Source: Xanthostigma xanthostigma
Taxonomy: Eukaryota > Arthropoda > Insecta > Raphidioptera > Raphidiidae
NCBI GenBank assembly: GCA_963575645.1
Contig: OY754467.1
Location: forward strand, 20,543,001 to 20,607,000
Reading direction: 5' to 3'
Length of the DNA: 64,000 nucleotides
Shown: positions 35,334 through 48,338 of the stretch, in pieces
Numbering within the stretch: position 1 is the first letter of the stretch
Layout of the letters: every line of letters begins with the position of its first letter
The notes under the pieces: model-generated
Database searches by the model: none
Told to the model about the DNA's origin: nothing
What the model saw: only the letters and a program-made list of their open reading frames with translations
Made by a program: the position numbers and the translations under genes

Positions 35334-36059
35334 TATTGTCCGACCGAAACTAGTTTTACGGCCGAAACCGAAACCGAATTTCGGCCTCAGTCTCAGTTTC
35401 GGCCGAAACCGAAATATTTTTTTTTCGTGGAAAAAATAAACTAAACATCATAATCAGATTTTATTATTTTTTTTAATTTTTAAATTAATCACATATTAAT
35501 CATTCAGCCTACGATATTTTAACTAATCATTAACTTATCATATCATATTATTACCCCCCTTATTTCAAAAACACAAATAAATATACTTTAAAATATTATG
35601 AAATAAAATAAAAGCTTCAAAACAAAATTATTTTTTAATAAAAAGTATTTACCTAATAGTAGGTACACACAACAAAAAAAGAAAACACTCTTTCATCTTA
35701 AGAACAAAATTATTTCTTCTAAACTTTGGTCATTTTGTATGGGACGTTAACGAACTACAATAAAATTAAAGTTAATAAGTACCTACCTACCAAATACAAC
35801 AACTAAATAAATATTTTTAATGCAAATAATAGGTATCAAAATAAAAAAAGTTTTCTTTCAAACTAAAAAAAAAAAAAACGCGGAGCGCGCAGGCATAAAA
35901 GATACTTCGATGCTCGCAGCTGCACCGCATTTCAGCGCGAAGCCTCCCGAATGTAGTTTCGGTTTCGGCCGGATGGGCAGCCGAAACCGAAACTAAGCCG
36001 AAACCAGTTTTTTGGCCGAAAGTGACCGAAACCGAAACCGAAATTTCGGTCGGACACTA
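35334..36059. mobile_element. hAT-type MITE with CCGAAA-rich ends
   Basis: Flanked by a perfect 8-bp AAAATAAT at 35326-35333 and 36060-36067. The ends read TATTGTCCGACCGAAA and, inward from the right, TAGTGTCCGACCGAAA. Both are followed by many CCGAAACCG-type units that are inverted between the two ends. An open frame in the right arm is a by-product of this repetitive sequence. Confidence 0.88.
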
Positions 36060-36067
36060 AAAATAAT

Positions 36068-36290
36068 GCATATTCCAGTTGCGTCCAGTGTGAGTGAAGC
36101 TTTATGTCCGCAGCTTGTCGGTGTCGCATCTTCACTGCCCCTTGTACTGCACCAATACGTGTTTCGTGCCACAAAGAACCTTATTACAGAATACCGATGA
36201 GACTATAAAGAACATAAGACGCCATGCGTACAGCGTAACCCCCTCGACCCCAACCCAACAGACTGCGTCATTCTCCACTGAACATTAAAG
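36068..36290. other. GC-richer stretch right of a hAT MITE
   Basis: Base composition is higher in GC than the surroundings for about 200 bases. Short overlapping open frames are present but none shows a known domain, and no splice-site pair convinces. Could be an old exon or repeat; undecided. Confidence 0.25.
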
Positions 36291-37013
36291 AAAAATACAG
36301 CGTGGACTAACTGATACATTATAGCACGTACAGGTTGTCACAAAAAAACATTACGTATGCTTTAAAATGAATTTATCGTAAATTGCCAAATTAGCAATTT
36401 TAACGTTAACTTTAATCACAGATCATACTCGAGATCGTTGGGATAAAATTTGTCTGCAGTAAATAACTATTTAAAAAAAACACTAGTTTAATCTATTAGA
36501 ATGATACAACTATATAATGTAATTGTGGTATTTTTTGAACACGCTGTACAAATGTGCCTGAAAATGAAGTTCAGTGGATTGCGTAGAAACTTACCAGTAT
36601 GTACAGTGTTTAAACTTCATTGGAAGAATTTGTTTACTCAGGAGACAAATTCTTATATAATATTACCCAAAACAGTTATGTTAACAAGAAAATACAGCGA
36701 TATTTATTATATAGAAGAGTAGTTTTATATGAGAAAAGCTACAGAAAAATTCAGTCGTAAAATTAAACTTTCTACAATGCTCTGAGCTTTTGTGTACCAG
36801 CGGTTCTTAATCTTTGATCTTTCACGGACTATTATTAAGATTTCAAACTAACTAAAATTAATAAACATCCACGAGCTCTCTAATATTAGTGTAAATTTTC
36901 GATAACTATTTTAAATTAATCAATTAATAATGCAGTTATAATATTTTTTATTAATTTTACTAAAACGACACGTTTGAAGTGTATTTACTTTATATCTTAT
37001 AGGAGAAAAATAT

Positions 37014-37429
37014 TAGTAATGGGAATAAATCGAGATATGATAATCGATTCATTCGATTATGAATCATTTACTAAAAACTTACCGAATTGAATTACTACTA
37101 AAATAATCGAATGAATGAATCGAATAAATGCATGTATCGGAACGGAACACTACTAATAAGTACTACTGTAATCATCAAAATTCGAGAGAGAACAGACTTA
37201 TCTCGCTCGGTTCCCTGCAGTAGCGAGTAGCAATACCAACGCAATTGAGAATCCTTGCGTTGAGCGGAGACACAGCAATATAATTCAATTATTTCGAATC
37301 AGTGTTGCCGTCTAATGCGCAAACTACTAAATTAGTAAAATGTTTCGATTATGGCAATCATTCGATTATTGAAATCATTCGTTTACTAATGTCTCGGTTA
37401 TCGAAATATCTCGATTATTCCTATCACTA
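37014..37429. mobile_element. hAT-type MITE (TAGTRATRGGAATAA ends)
   Basis: The left end TAGTAATGGGAATAAATCGA and the right end, inward, TAGTGATAGGAATAATCGAG are inverted repeats. The flanks AAAAATAT (37006-37013) and AACAATAT (37430-37437) form an 8-bp duplication with one mismatch. Inside are many CGATTATT and TTCGAT motifs and a GC-richer core. Confidence 0.82.
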
Positions 37430-38569
37430 AACAATATAAGGCAAAAGAACAGCGATATTTATTTGTCAAATTCATTAATGGTAAACATTTCCACACTAAT
37501 TGTTGTGCCTTGTTCCTGAAGAAAACACGATTGGTGTGTAAAAGTTGGGTCGTTGGGCATTAGAATTTAGCAAATAAATGTTATTCTTTTGCATTATTAT
37601 AATATTTTCACAAAAACATAATTTGCAATGTAAACTTGAAACATGTCAAGAATATAGTAAGAATAAAATTTATAGAATGAACTCATCGACGAAAAATAAA
37701 ATCATTGTTTTATAAAGCATTTATTTTTTGTGTCACTGATCGATGAGTTTGTTCTATCAATTTTATGAAAGAATTTTACGAAGAAGCTTTTCACTCAAAC
37801 ATCATAATGAATTTTATTTCTACTACACTCTTGAAACTTGATATAAACTATTTTAGTTGCACTCACGAACTTCAAGTTAGCATTGTAAATGTTTTTTTTG
37901 AGGCTACAACTCATTTTTATTTTATTGGTAGAATAAATAACTTTTTTTGTAAAATATTATGAAAAAAAATAATATGGAAAAATTAGCACAGTAACGCCAT
38001 TTTTCTCTAGCGTTCTAGATTACTAACTTATGTGCCGGACGTAGGTATGTAGATTTCGCAGAAGTGTGTTTCACACAGAACAGGTTCTGTGTGTGTTTCA
38101 CTTCCGTAGTGTGTAATGTAAACCACATGGTCCATTTTTGAATCTTAATATAGTTCATAAATGAGTATGCGGATCCCCTCGGATATACCTCAGATTTGAA
38201 AACGCTGTCCTAAAGTATGTAAAGAATATTTCAGTTATTAAAAATTGCGTATTGATTTGCTGTAAAAATTTATAACATCTACATATTTCCACGAAAATAA
38301 CATAACTTACAATGAATAATTCAGTTTCGTGAAAAGTAATCAAATTGTGATCGAGTTGTAATTTTCCGGAAGAAAAATTGAAACCAGTTTCAATTAAATT
38401 TTAATTGCAATTTTTATAGCGTTATAAATTCGACGTAAAAATAAATCCATACGTATTCAGGGAAGAGAAACCTGCTTTCATATTACAATAATATGCTAAT
38501 TTCTCAAAACAATTGCTGTGTTTACATATCAACGGAACAGCTGATATAATCGAATCAATATCTTTCTTT

Positions 38570-39092
38570 TTTAGGGTTCCGCACAATCAATGAAAAAGCG
38601 GAACGGGGATCACTCTCGTGTCTGTCTCTTTGCATATCTGTCACAGTTTGTTTTCCTGTAAATTTACTGGACGAAAATAGTTGAAATTTGAAATATAGAG
38701 TTAGATGACCCAATCATGGACGCATCGCGTAAATAAACAAATTCCGCTTTTAGGGGTTAATTTTGGGGAGCAAAATAGAAACATATAAATATATTTTCAA
38801 GTGGATCATGCGAAGTATCAAATAAAAAGGCTCGTTATGAGAAAATATATTTTTAAAATGTGTGGTTTATATAAGACAACAAAGAATATACGAAAACCGA
38901 GCATTCCCCCTCCGTTATCTCCGAAACTACTGAGCTGAAAATTTTGAAAAAGTAAGGAATATAGGGCCTCACTCATAGTTTACAGAAAAGCCTAAACGAA
39001 AATTCTATGTCTCAAAGTTCTCACAGAAAACTAAATGGTACGGAACCCTTTCCACGTGAACTCGGCTTTCACTTGGCCGTTTTTTTTTTTTC
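38570..39092 (+). repeat. Insect dispersed repeat (TAGGGTTCCG ... CACTTGGCCG)
   Basis: It starts TTAGGGTTCCGCACAATCAA and ends GGTACGGAACCC...TTTCACTTGGCCGTTTTT, a layout familiar from lepidopteran and other insect genomes. A short relative (GGACAATGAAGGGTTCTGTT, ACCATTTTGGTGCG) lies at 15540-15595. Non-coding. Confidence 0.65.
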
Positions 39093-39394
39093 AAATATTA
39101 TTTCTATATTTAATCAATTATTTTATTTAATGTTTTTGTTATATTAAAACGTACTTTAATTTTTTTTTTAATTATTGTTTTAATGTTATAACAATTGCTA
39201 GATTTTCTTCTGTGTCCAAGATAATGGTATTTTCAAACTGGAAATTATGTTTCGTCTCAAAATGGTGTGTACTGGATTCAAGTCGAAACGTTGGCAAATA
39301 AAATGTATTAAATAAATGCACTGCATTGGAAGTCTATTGTTCCCAATAATTTTCCACATTTAAATTTTATAGACAGATTACTTAAACAATAATA

Positions 39395-39609
39395 ATAATA
39401 TAAGAGGTAAAGTATTGTAAGTTGGGATGTAGGAGGTAATTTCCAAAACTACTTATCCGATTTCAAACATTTTTTCATCAATATTTAGAATGCACCTTCA
39501 GGATAGACATAGGCTATATATTACCGCATAAAAATAAAAGCACTTTTCTGAGACCATTTTTGCAACGTAGGTCGACGAAAATTCGGGCGAAGCCGGACCG
39601 GGTCGTTAG
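39395..39609 (+). mobile_element. Short Helitron (about 220 bp family)
   Basis: Same family as 28121-28341: GTTGGGATGTAGGAGGTAAT near the start and AAATTCGGGCGAAGCCGGAC near the 3' end. The final tetranucleotide is TTAG rather than CTAG. The left border is approximate, since it runs into an AAT-rich microsatellite. Confidence 0.65.
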
Positions 39610-39711
39610 TATTGAATAATTTCACACGTCTTACGCGTCGCAATTTTAAGATGACGTGCAAAGTCGTGCTTCGTCAGTTATTTTTTTATGAGTATAAAAA
39701 TATGCTATCTG

Positions 39712-39880
39712 CAATACCCCCCGCACTCTTCATCTCAAACCCTTTTCGGTCATTTAAAAATAGTAGCTCTCCCCGCGCTATTTTTAAAGCTAGAGTTGAG
39801 ATAAACGAGAAGGTACTGAGAATACATAAAATTCAGGAGAATTTTTTGAAAAAAAGGTTTGGTTACGTGCTATTTTTAAC
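39712..39880 (+). mobile_element. Diverged fragment of the TTAA foldback family
   Basis: One arm only: CCCCCCGCACTCTTCATCTC, GCGCTATTTTTAAAGCTAGA and TTCAGGAGAATTTTTTGAAA, in the same order as in the complete copies. No TTAA or partner arm is visible. Confidence 0.65.
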
Positions 39881-40599
39881 TGTTATGGATAACAAGTTAT
39901 TTTCAACTGACAGTTACAGTTGCAACTGCTGCTAAAAATAACAGTTTCGAACATCACTATACGAAGTGGTGACAACTTTAGTTTATAGTGTTATCGTATA
40001 AATGTCTTATAAGTAGCAGTTTGCAACAACCGGTTTAAAATAGCATCGATATCATTTTCTATTTATATTTCGATACTTTACGTATACAGATAGTAACATA
40101 AACAGCATATACGTAGTACAGGTAAAGTAGTAATGACACAAATCATTAGGGTTCATTGTTATCGGCAAATGACAATGTATTAAATGCACTGTATTATACA
40201 GTAAAAATGAAAATCAATACTTCATAAAAAAATTTTGCCCTTCGTTTTTACAACAATCTTTTCTCGGTTTGTAATAGGATTTAAGTAACGAATATCCATA
40301 TTCGATTTCGTAATATGTCAATATTTCAAAATACACATCCTATTTCGCAACTTTTTATCGGGAATGTTTTTAGTGAATAATTTCGTGCAAGGTATTATAG
40401 GTGTAATTTACCGTTGTTATTAATGCTATAGCAATAATGGGAATAATAATACGGATGCTTCTATAAATATTCAATAAATAGTAGTTATTTCATTAACATA
40501 ATAATCAATTTGACAAAAATAATTCGAAAAAATAATCATTTGCATTCCCAACACGACCCTTTACTCTTTCGCGTAATCGTAAACACATTCGTTATAAGT

Positions 40600-40760
40600 T
40601 AGGGTTGGGTAACTAAGTTCTGAACCGGTTCAAAAATCCGATTCCGACAGAAGATTCTCACGGATCTCCTGTCGGAATCAGATTTTCACCGCTTTCTAAC
40701 CCGATGACTCGAGTGATCAGTCAACCCAGTGAAAAATTTATCACAGAGACGCATTCTCTA
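40600..40760. mobile_element. Fragment of the TAGGGTTGGG hAT-type family
   Basis: Starts TAGGGTTGGGTAACTAAGTT and contains GAACCGGTTCAAAAATCCG, the same left-end signature as the element 400 bases downstream. A matching right end was not found, so only the left part is called. Confidence 0.6.
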
Positions 40761-41005
40761 TACACATTGTGTTGTTTCACAGAATAAACTTAGATATAAT
40801 TAATTGCGAAAAGGTATTTATTTATTAAAACAGTACAATGGTATCAACTGAAAACTCGAAAGATTCGTCTCTCATTTTTATGTAGTTTCTAGTACGCAAT
40901 TGTGTAATAGTGGTATTACGCAATTGGGTAATAGATACAATTTAAACGAACTTAACACAACACACATGACATTTCTGTAGTAGAGCCAGAACAGCTCTAT
41001 AGTAA

Positions 41006-41553
41006 TAGGGTTGGGTAACTCAGATCTGAACCGGTTCAAAGAGCCGGCTCCGTGAGAGCCGAATTACTTTTTATGAGCCTACGGATCAACGGATCCGCAT
41101 AACTCAGTGAAACACTTAACACACAGCAGCAATAAGTATCTGTCAGCTCAAATGACTCATGCATCATATGTCTGGCTATGCATTCTCTATACAGGTATAC
41201 ATTATACAATCAACAACACTACAGTGTACACACTACGCACAGGCGGTACAATTATTACAGTGTTTTACTTAAGTCACAACTATTTAAGGTATTGTATTGC
41301 ATATTGTAATATGCTTTCTGTAACATAGCAAGTAGCAACCTGTAAAACCCCGCCTTATAATATGTGAGTCAGTCACTGGCATAATATTACGACATGATAT
41401 GATTGACTCAACTAACTCAGTGGTTCAGTTGACAAGAATAACATATTCAGAACTCGGCTCTTTTTGAACCGGTTTAGGGAGCCGGCTCACATACGGGATC
41501 CAGATGCAAAGATGCAGATCAATAAAAAGACCCGTTGATCCCATCTCTATACA
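41006..41553. mobile_element. hAT-type MITE (TAGGGTTGGG end)
   Basis: It starts TAGGGTTGGGTAACTCAGAT, and the right end read inward contains TAGAGATGGGATCAACGGG. GAACCGGTT...AGAGCCGGCTC blocks recur near both ends in inverted order. TATAGTAA flanks it perfectly at 40998-41005 and 41554-41561, provided four extra bases (TACA) are counted in the right end. Confidence 0.75.
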
Positions 41554-42348
41554 TATAGTAATGAACAAACATCCTTTCTCTCTGTAGTCTCAGATCTAGT
41601 AGGGTTAATTACTTTCAGAAGATTGTGGCAAGGTGGAGGGTATGCGCAGATACAGTAGTGGGAAGACCGATCAGTAGCGGCATGATTTGCAATTCCAGGG
41701 GCAAGCATAAGTGGAGTTAAAAATAAATGAACCTTAAAAATAATAGTTTTCCATAAGACGCCATTGTAACAATGTAACAAAACAATTAGCACGTGTTGTC
41801 AAAATCAAACCACAAACTATTCGTCAAATTCAACACACACACTGACACGACACGTGCTTTTAATGCATCTCGACTGGCGACACAACGGACAAACGAATAA
41901 CTATATAGAACCACCCCTTATTAGAAAACATAGACTTGCCAGTACCAAAAATTTTTTTGCGCAGGTTTATGGTACTCTCTTCTTAAAATAATGTACCTAT
42001 GTGCATTGTAATATATGTCTGTTCTAGGTAGTAGGCACGCGGTACACGTTCATCATTTTAATTTAATATTTCTATATTTTATTTTTTAACAGCATGATAA
42101 TAATTGTTCGAATTATTTTTATGTCATGACATAAATTCCATTTATTAATTTATTATTATGTCCCGACATACGTAGAATGAGTTTAAAATTATGTTGGGTA
42201 TATATTATTTTAGTTTTTGTATAGTACACATATTATTAATAATTCAGCATAGTTCGCTTTCTTTTCTTAAGCATTGGGAATAAAAATTATTAGCACGCAA
42301 AATTTATATTATTTTCAAAGGTTTCATTTTATTTTTAAACAATATTAC

Positions 42349-43026
42349 CATTCCAGCCCACAAGTGGGGAATGGTACCTACTATAGTTTAGTTCAAAAAT
42401 CACTTTTCAAATATTTTACAATATATTTCTGTTGTGAGGTCTCCTAAATCCAAAAAACATATTTTTGAAAAAATTCGTCTGTTTGTCTGTTAATCTGTTA
42501 GCTGTTAGTCTGTTTGTCTGTGAACACGATACAGGTCAAACAGATGAGCGGATCGAAACCAAATTTTGGGAGGATGTTGGGTATGCAAATATGAAGAGCC
42601 CTATTGTTTTTGGGGAAAATCGGCGCGCAGAAGAGATATTTGCTATAACGGTGCTTTTTATATAATATTGGTATACTTTTCATAACGACTTATTATTTTA
42701 TTTATTTTTTCAAGAAAGTTTCGTTAATAATTTTTTTTTCTAAACTTTATAGTTTCGGAAATATTTTAAAAATAAAAAAAAATCAGACGCTCTTTTGTTT
42801 TATGGATCTGTCAGAAATAAACAAGTTCGGCATGCTTTGATTAATGTTTACATTAATAGGAACATATTATGTAGGTAACCATGGCAATGAATAGAAATTA
42901 TCATATTGAATACTAGCCTTTACCCGCGTCACCTCACACGATAACAGAAATGTTATTTTCTTTATTATAATCAAATGTCAATATTTTTGAAGTTGGAATG
43001 GTCCCGTCGCCCAATTGGCTGGAATA
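42349..43026 (-). repeat. Dispersed repeat with CCAATTGGGC end, copy 2, with terminal hairpin
   Basis: Minus-strand copy of the same family. It keeps a 3' terminal hairpin, TACCATTCC/GGAATGGTA with CCCAC/GTGGG inside (about 42350-42380), that the others lack or have lost. A terminal hairpin with no TIR is suggestive of a rolling-circle element. Confidence 0.65.
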
Positions 43027-45047
43027 TTTTTTATCGGTTAACATTAATCAGATGGAAATCATTAAAAAGATTCATTTTTCGCATCTCTACCGCATTCGTT
43101 ATAAGTATAGGTACATTCGTTACAAAACTCTAGAAGTTTAAAAGCACCTTCTTTTATGATACATATAAAAATACTTTTTAGCCACCGGGGTGAACGTAAA
43201 TTTGGAAATTCATTTTTGAGTTTATTAGCATTCAGAATTCCGTAGTCAACTGTCATTGTGTTGTTAATTCTCTCCTCTATTAACATAGCATAAAAAATCC
43301 GTGCAAGTTATCTGTTCATGATTTGTTCAGTGTGTATATGTTCGTTGGCATCATTTACTAATTACAACACACTGTATTGAAATTATCAACAAAATATACT
43401 TGCGTAGTAACTAAAATTAAAGGTTACTATATGGTTAAATTTTAATTACTGTTATTAATGACTGTCACGATATTAATAACTGATTTCATTAACTAAGTGT
43501 TCAGCAATGCTATTCATGATTTATCGCATATGTCTTGTATATCCACATAGGTATTTGCATTCGACACAATTATGTAATATGCATAGATTAAAGCCTGAAT
43601 AGTTTTGGTGTTCGAATAGTTTGAATAGAAATTTGTAACAAATACCTCCCAATAGAGCTAGGTGTGATGTAGTTTACGAAATGGCCGCGATTGCAAACAA
43701 AAAGATGCCTACGTTGGAGATACATACTTTTCAAATATATTTTTAGTTGCAATTTTACAATATCTTCATTATGTTTTTATATATGCCAGGTGTCAGTCGC
43801 TGTCCTTTTTCAGGTGTTTCTCTAATTTTAAGGTAACAGATACAATTTCTTTTATTCTATAATATAATTCTTCTATAAATAATAATTGACAATATACTAT
43901 AGGGGAAGGTTGCTATGATTTTACCACTTTCCTTCCTTGCCTATTATCTCGTAAAGTCTGCGTGATAACTTAAAACAGTTAAAACAATTTAATGATTTTT
44001 ATATGTATTACTAACGCTACTAATACAAACCTTTTAAGTTTTCAATAAACTATAAAGGTTTTCGAGATAAATCAAGAAAACGATTTTTCGTACTGTCTCC
44101 TTCCTTGGACCAAGGTCGCCTTGATTAAACCACTAGGATTTCGGCGAATCTATGTGAAAACACCATAAAAAATTAGAAATATAAACAATACTGAAATATT
44201 TCTTAAAACTACTCACCAAAAATATATTATTCCGCTTTTTAAATTTCAAATCAAATAATTCGCTTTATTGTCGCTTTGTGTTGTCACGTCGTAAACATTC
44301 ACACACGTCAGTGCGTGCCGCGGCGGTACGTACATACTACATAGAGTAACTAAATTGATGCCGATTCAAAAACGTTATTATTTTTCGCTTTTGAAGGAGG
44401 TTCAATTTATTTTTTTGTGCTGACTGCAGCAAATTGAAATACCTAGTTTGCACGTTATTAGCCGCCTTCTCCCTTAATATTTTTTACTAAACAAGAAAAA
44501 ACAGATGTACCGATTAAAGATAAATTTATATGAAACCACCCTGAATCTGTGCACTATCAAATAGAAAAAGAATCACCAAAATCAGTCCACAAAATATGCT
44601 GACACCTCGAATATGTTCGACATATTCGAGGTGTCAGACATTTTAAATGGTTCATGTTATTTATCAGAGAACATTATTTTAGCAATTTGGTTAAAGTTTT
44701 TGAGCTATCCAATTAAAAAAACAAACAGTATCTATACATTTTTACATGTCGTCAAAATGACATCTTTCAGGAAATTTAGAGGGAAAACGTCCCAAAATCA
44801 AGAAAAGTCAGACTAGGTCTAATGAAGCCATATACAAAGTTTGGGGAGAGTATTTGTTATTAAAATTTTTGCCGACGGGCACTTTGACTATTCGGAACAA
44901 AATGTTATCAAATTTTTTTTAATCGGTTGACCCCTCGAAAAGTTAAACATTAAAATAATATACATTTATGACGAATACATAACCTCTATTTTTTTAGTTT
45001 GGTAAAAAAATTATAATGTTATTATTTTCAATGTAGTTATGCACCAA
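43027..45047. other. AT-rich DNA, no gene seen
   Basis: Only the perfect hairpin at 44600-44636 stands out. AGGGGAAGGTTGCTATGATT near 43904 looks like a repeat end but no partner was matched. Confidence 0.5.
44600..44636. repeat. Perfect 16-bp-stem hairpin
   Basis: TGACACCTCGAATATG, loop TTCGA, CATATTCGAGGTGTCA. No flanking T-run or paired partner. The function is unknown. Confidence 0.9.
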
Positions 45048-45264
45048 CTAGTGACCCGGTCCGGTTTCGCCCGAATTTGTAACTGCCACCGTTTTTTTGT
45101 CGGAATACGTTACAAAATTGGTCTCCACGGATAGCGCCTTTATATTAACGCGATAATATATAGCCTATATGCACCCTGAAGCTCGATTCTAAATATTAGT
45201 GTAAAAATTTGTGAAATCGCATGAGTAGTTTTACCTCCTACATCCTGTATAATAGTAGTATAGA
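45048..45264 (-). mobile_element. Short Helitron (about 220 bp family), complete ends
   Basis: On the minus strand it starts TCTATACTACTATTATACAG and ends CTAG, between A and T (flanks at 45265 and 45047). The GGGCGAAACCGGACC 3' hairpin region is well kept. This is the best bounded of the three copies. Confidence 0.8.
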
Positions 45265-46106
45265 TTTAACGACAATATGCTCTCTGTTGTTGCAAAAAGA
45301 ACCTATAAAATATTAATATGTACGTTATTAACACATTTGTTAAAAATAAATTATCAAATAATTTATTTTGATATTAATTTTTGCACCAGTAGAGTATATT
45401 GTCGGTTAAATACGAAACGAATTACTTAAAACACACTTTGACGGATGGAGAATCACGAACCAGCACCTTTGTCTTACTACTGTAATTTGAATTTTCTAAG
45501 ATTATTTGAACTTTGAACTGTATTTTGTTTTTATCTGTGATCAGTTCTGTAATTTTGTTCTGGTAAAGAAATATCTTTCTGTTTGACATTATCGGGAACC
45601 TGAAATATACAGGAGCTGAGTAGATAAACGAAGAGGAAGATAAAAGGAGATGGGTTGATTTAACCTATTTAGGCGGTGAACCGTTAAGTTAGATAAAAGT
45701 CAAGTCCAGACTCCAGATACACGTTCAACCTTATAATATACAAATACAAATGTGTTCAACTAATGACAGCCTCAAGCACAGAAGCACTAATCGGTACCTT
45801 TGATCTTGCACTTTCTGCTATATTCTGTAACCTTGAACCCGGCTGCCATGCTTGAGTATAATATAATATCAACAACGTATGTGCGGTTTGATTCTACGGT
45901 CCTTTTCTTTTTTGCTATGATTTGAAGACAAAACGTATGTGCGCCTTTTTCCCCAGTTCACTGTCTGTTCCGAGGGCAAGAAGCATAACTTCAATAAATA
46001 ACATTCAACTCGGAAACCGGCCCCATATTTCTCATAGTATATATAGGTACCTATAGCAAAACTGAAAATGTTTTCAACAAAATAATTTCTCTTTTAATAT
46101 TCTTAA

Positions 46107-46942
46107 GGGGGTCACTCCATGCGATGGTCGGTTTTTTAGATATTTTTTAGGATTTTTTTGACGAACATTGAAAAGATAGAACTTTGAATTGATTATGATA
46201 TATTTATTAATATTTCAGTAATGTATAAAAAAAATTTCAGGCATAAATCTCCACAAAAACATGAGTCGTACTACTCCGAAGACACTCATCTGGAAAAAAA
46301 AGGTTGTTGACGGTTTCCATCATTCCGACTGATTGGCTTATCGGAGATCAAAAAATTAAATGGCATTTTAATCTATAAGCCTGTGGCGATAAGATGAACT
46401 AGGATTATTCGAAAATATTGAAAATTGATTCATGATTTTTTCGATAATTTTGCGTCAAAAAAAATCGAACCCCTCGGAATTTTCAAAAGATCCTAGTTCA
46501 TCCTACGACTATACATATTCCGAATCTACAATTAAAATTTCAAAGCAATCGGTCAAACATTACTTGGAATATCGTAGAGAAAATGAGATAAGTGAGAAAA
46601 ACGCGTTTAACGATTAACTATGAAATCTTAACTCACCGTTAATCTGCAAAAAGCTCATTATAACTCAAAAACAAAAAAAAAATGAATGTATCGGGTTTTG
46701 CTTGTTTGCTCTTCATTTGTTTTAGAAGATCTCAAGTAACAAGCCGACACGTCACAATAGGCTCGATCCCGAGCGCTCAATTCTGAGCGCTCCGAACACC
46801 TCCTCTTCAAACAGCTGTAACTTTCTAACAACTTCGAATATTAAAAAATAATTGTGCTAGCATATTCTAAACATGTTTAGGAATCAATAGATGCAAAAAA
46901 AAATAAATCGATTTTTTCAACCTATCACATGGGGTGACCCCC
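46107..46942. mobile_element. TTAA-flanked non-autonomous transposon (GGGGGTCAC ends)
   Basis: TTAA at 46103-46106 and 46943-46946 flanks inverted ends GGGGGTCACTCCATGCGAT and, inward from the right, GGGGGTCACCCCATGTGAT. TTAA targets are used by piggyBac and Kolobok; the purine-first ends fit Kolobok better. The interior is repetitive and non-coding; a 61-codon frame inside has no recognised similarity. Confidence 0.82.
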
Positions 46943-47904
46943 TTAATATTTAATAAAAAACGAAATAGATAAAAATCATTTCCGTGAAAAAAGAATACAA
47001 TTACTCCCTCGAAATTTGTAAATCAAATTAATTTATATATATTTTTATCTTTACGTAATTCTAGGAACATTTTTTTTTTATATCTAAGATTTCACATAAT
47101 CTTATGTTGGTTCGTTTTTACGGTATCAATTTTACCACATACACTACTGTCTACTGCACAGTGCACACGCCCGCGTTTATGTTTCAGTTCATTTCGTAAA
47201 AACTCTAAATACGCTTAATTAACTGATTATTAATAAATTTTCAGTCCCAATTGCCCAGTTATTTGTTGCTATAGACCGTTATAAAATCAAATTCTGCTGG
47301 TGTGATCTATCTATCTAATAACTTTTGATGGTAAAATTTATAAACTTTTTTAGATTCTAAAGTCAGACTGTAAAGGAACAAGCCCACTTGGACTTATAAC
47401 AGCGCTGAACAAATTTAAATTGCAAAATTGTTCCCATGTGGCCTGTAGATCTTGTCTGCTACAGCACTAGGTACCTGTAAAGTGTATCATAGGGCTTTTA
47501 ATTTCTGTTCAAAAGTTCAGAAATTATTAAAACGTAGAAGTAACCTCTGACTTACAAACCTTACTTTTATAATTTTAGGAATAAACACGGCAATATTAAG
47601 TACGTATTGTAAATTATAAACAATCCATAACTTGGTAATTACCAGAAATGACGAACAATCGATAGTATCGATAGATATTTTTTTTTAACTACGACCAACG
47701 ATCCATCAGTAGCTTTGGAAGTTTAAAAATTTCGAAACCTCAATTAACGGTATTTCTCCACACAATGCAAAATTTAACGTTATACCTAAAATAATTTTGT
47801 TAATCAATGACAGTTTGTTGTTGCAAGGACTAAAATATTTTTTTTAAGGAGTCAGGCGAACTCCTTTTATATATTACTGTAGCCAGTAAGATATTACAAA
47901 ATAG

Positions 47905-48050
47905 ATTTTTATTGAAACTCACCAAAATATTTTTGAAGTGAAACTTCTTTAGGCGCGATTTGAGAGTAACTTTTTTCGGACGGAAGTTACGTGTTTACGC
48001 AGTTTCTGCTAATTAAAGGCATCGACTGACAGCTACAGATGCAAACCAAT
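47905..48050 (+). repeat. Dispersed repeat (CTTTAGGCGCGA), second copy
   Basis: TTTTGAAGTGAAACTTCTTT, AGGCGCGATTTGAGAGTAAC, TTACGCAGTTTCTGCTAATT and AAAGGCATCGACTGACAG match the first 150 bases of the window. Confidence 0.6.
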
Positions 48051-48171
48051 TTTGTAATCGGAACGCAAAAAAAAACATCTTTTATAGCAATATTGACTAA
48101 GAAATAAAAAATAATGTTTAAATATAAAGATATTGTTCCTTCTATCGCTGTTGAACAAAATATATATATTT

Positions 48172-48306
48172 AATAGTATATTATACCACAGGGGCAGAAA
48201 GTTTGAGATTCTTACATTGCGTGCCATGATGCGCTCGGCTCGCCTCGGGTATCATGACGCGCAGTTCAAGGCTCTCAAACCTTCTGTCCGTGTGTTGTAT
48301 ACTATT
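48172..48306. mobile_element. Imperfect hairpin MITE
   Basis: AATAGTATATTATACCACAG, GGGCAGAAAGTTTGAGATTC and GCCATGATGCGC are mirrored by GTATCATGACGCGC, CTCTCAAACCTTCTGTCC and TATACTATT. GC is higher than in the surroundings. Confidence 0.65.
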
Positions 48307-48338
48307 TTTCTTCATACCTCGGCCGAAAGTACGCTTAA

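Noticed and set aside
35932-36174. 80-codon reverse frame with RNRN- and GFG-rich peptide
   Set aside because: Produced by the CCGAAA repeats in the right arm of a hAT MITE.
46432-46617. 61-codon frame rich in Ser, Lys and Glu
   Set aside because: Inside the TTAA element 46107-46942, with no recognised similarity.
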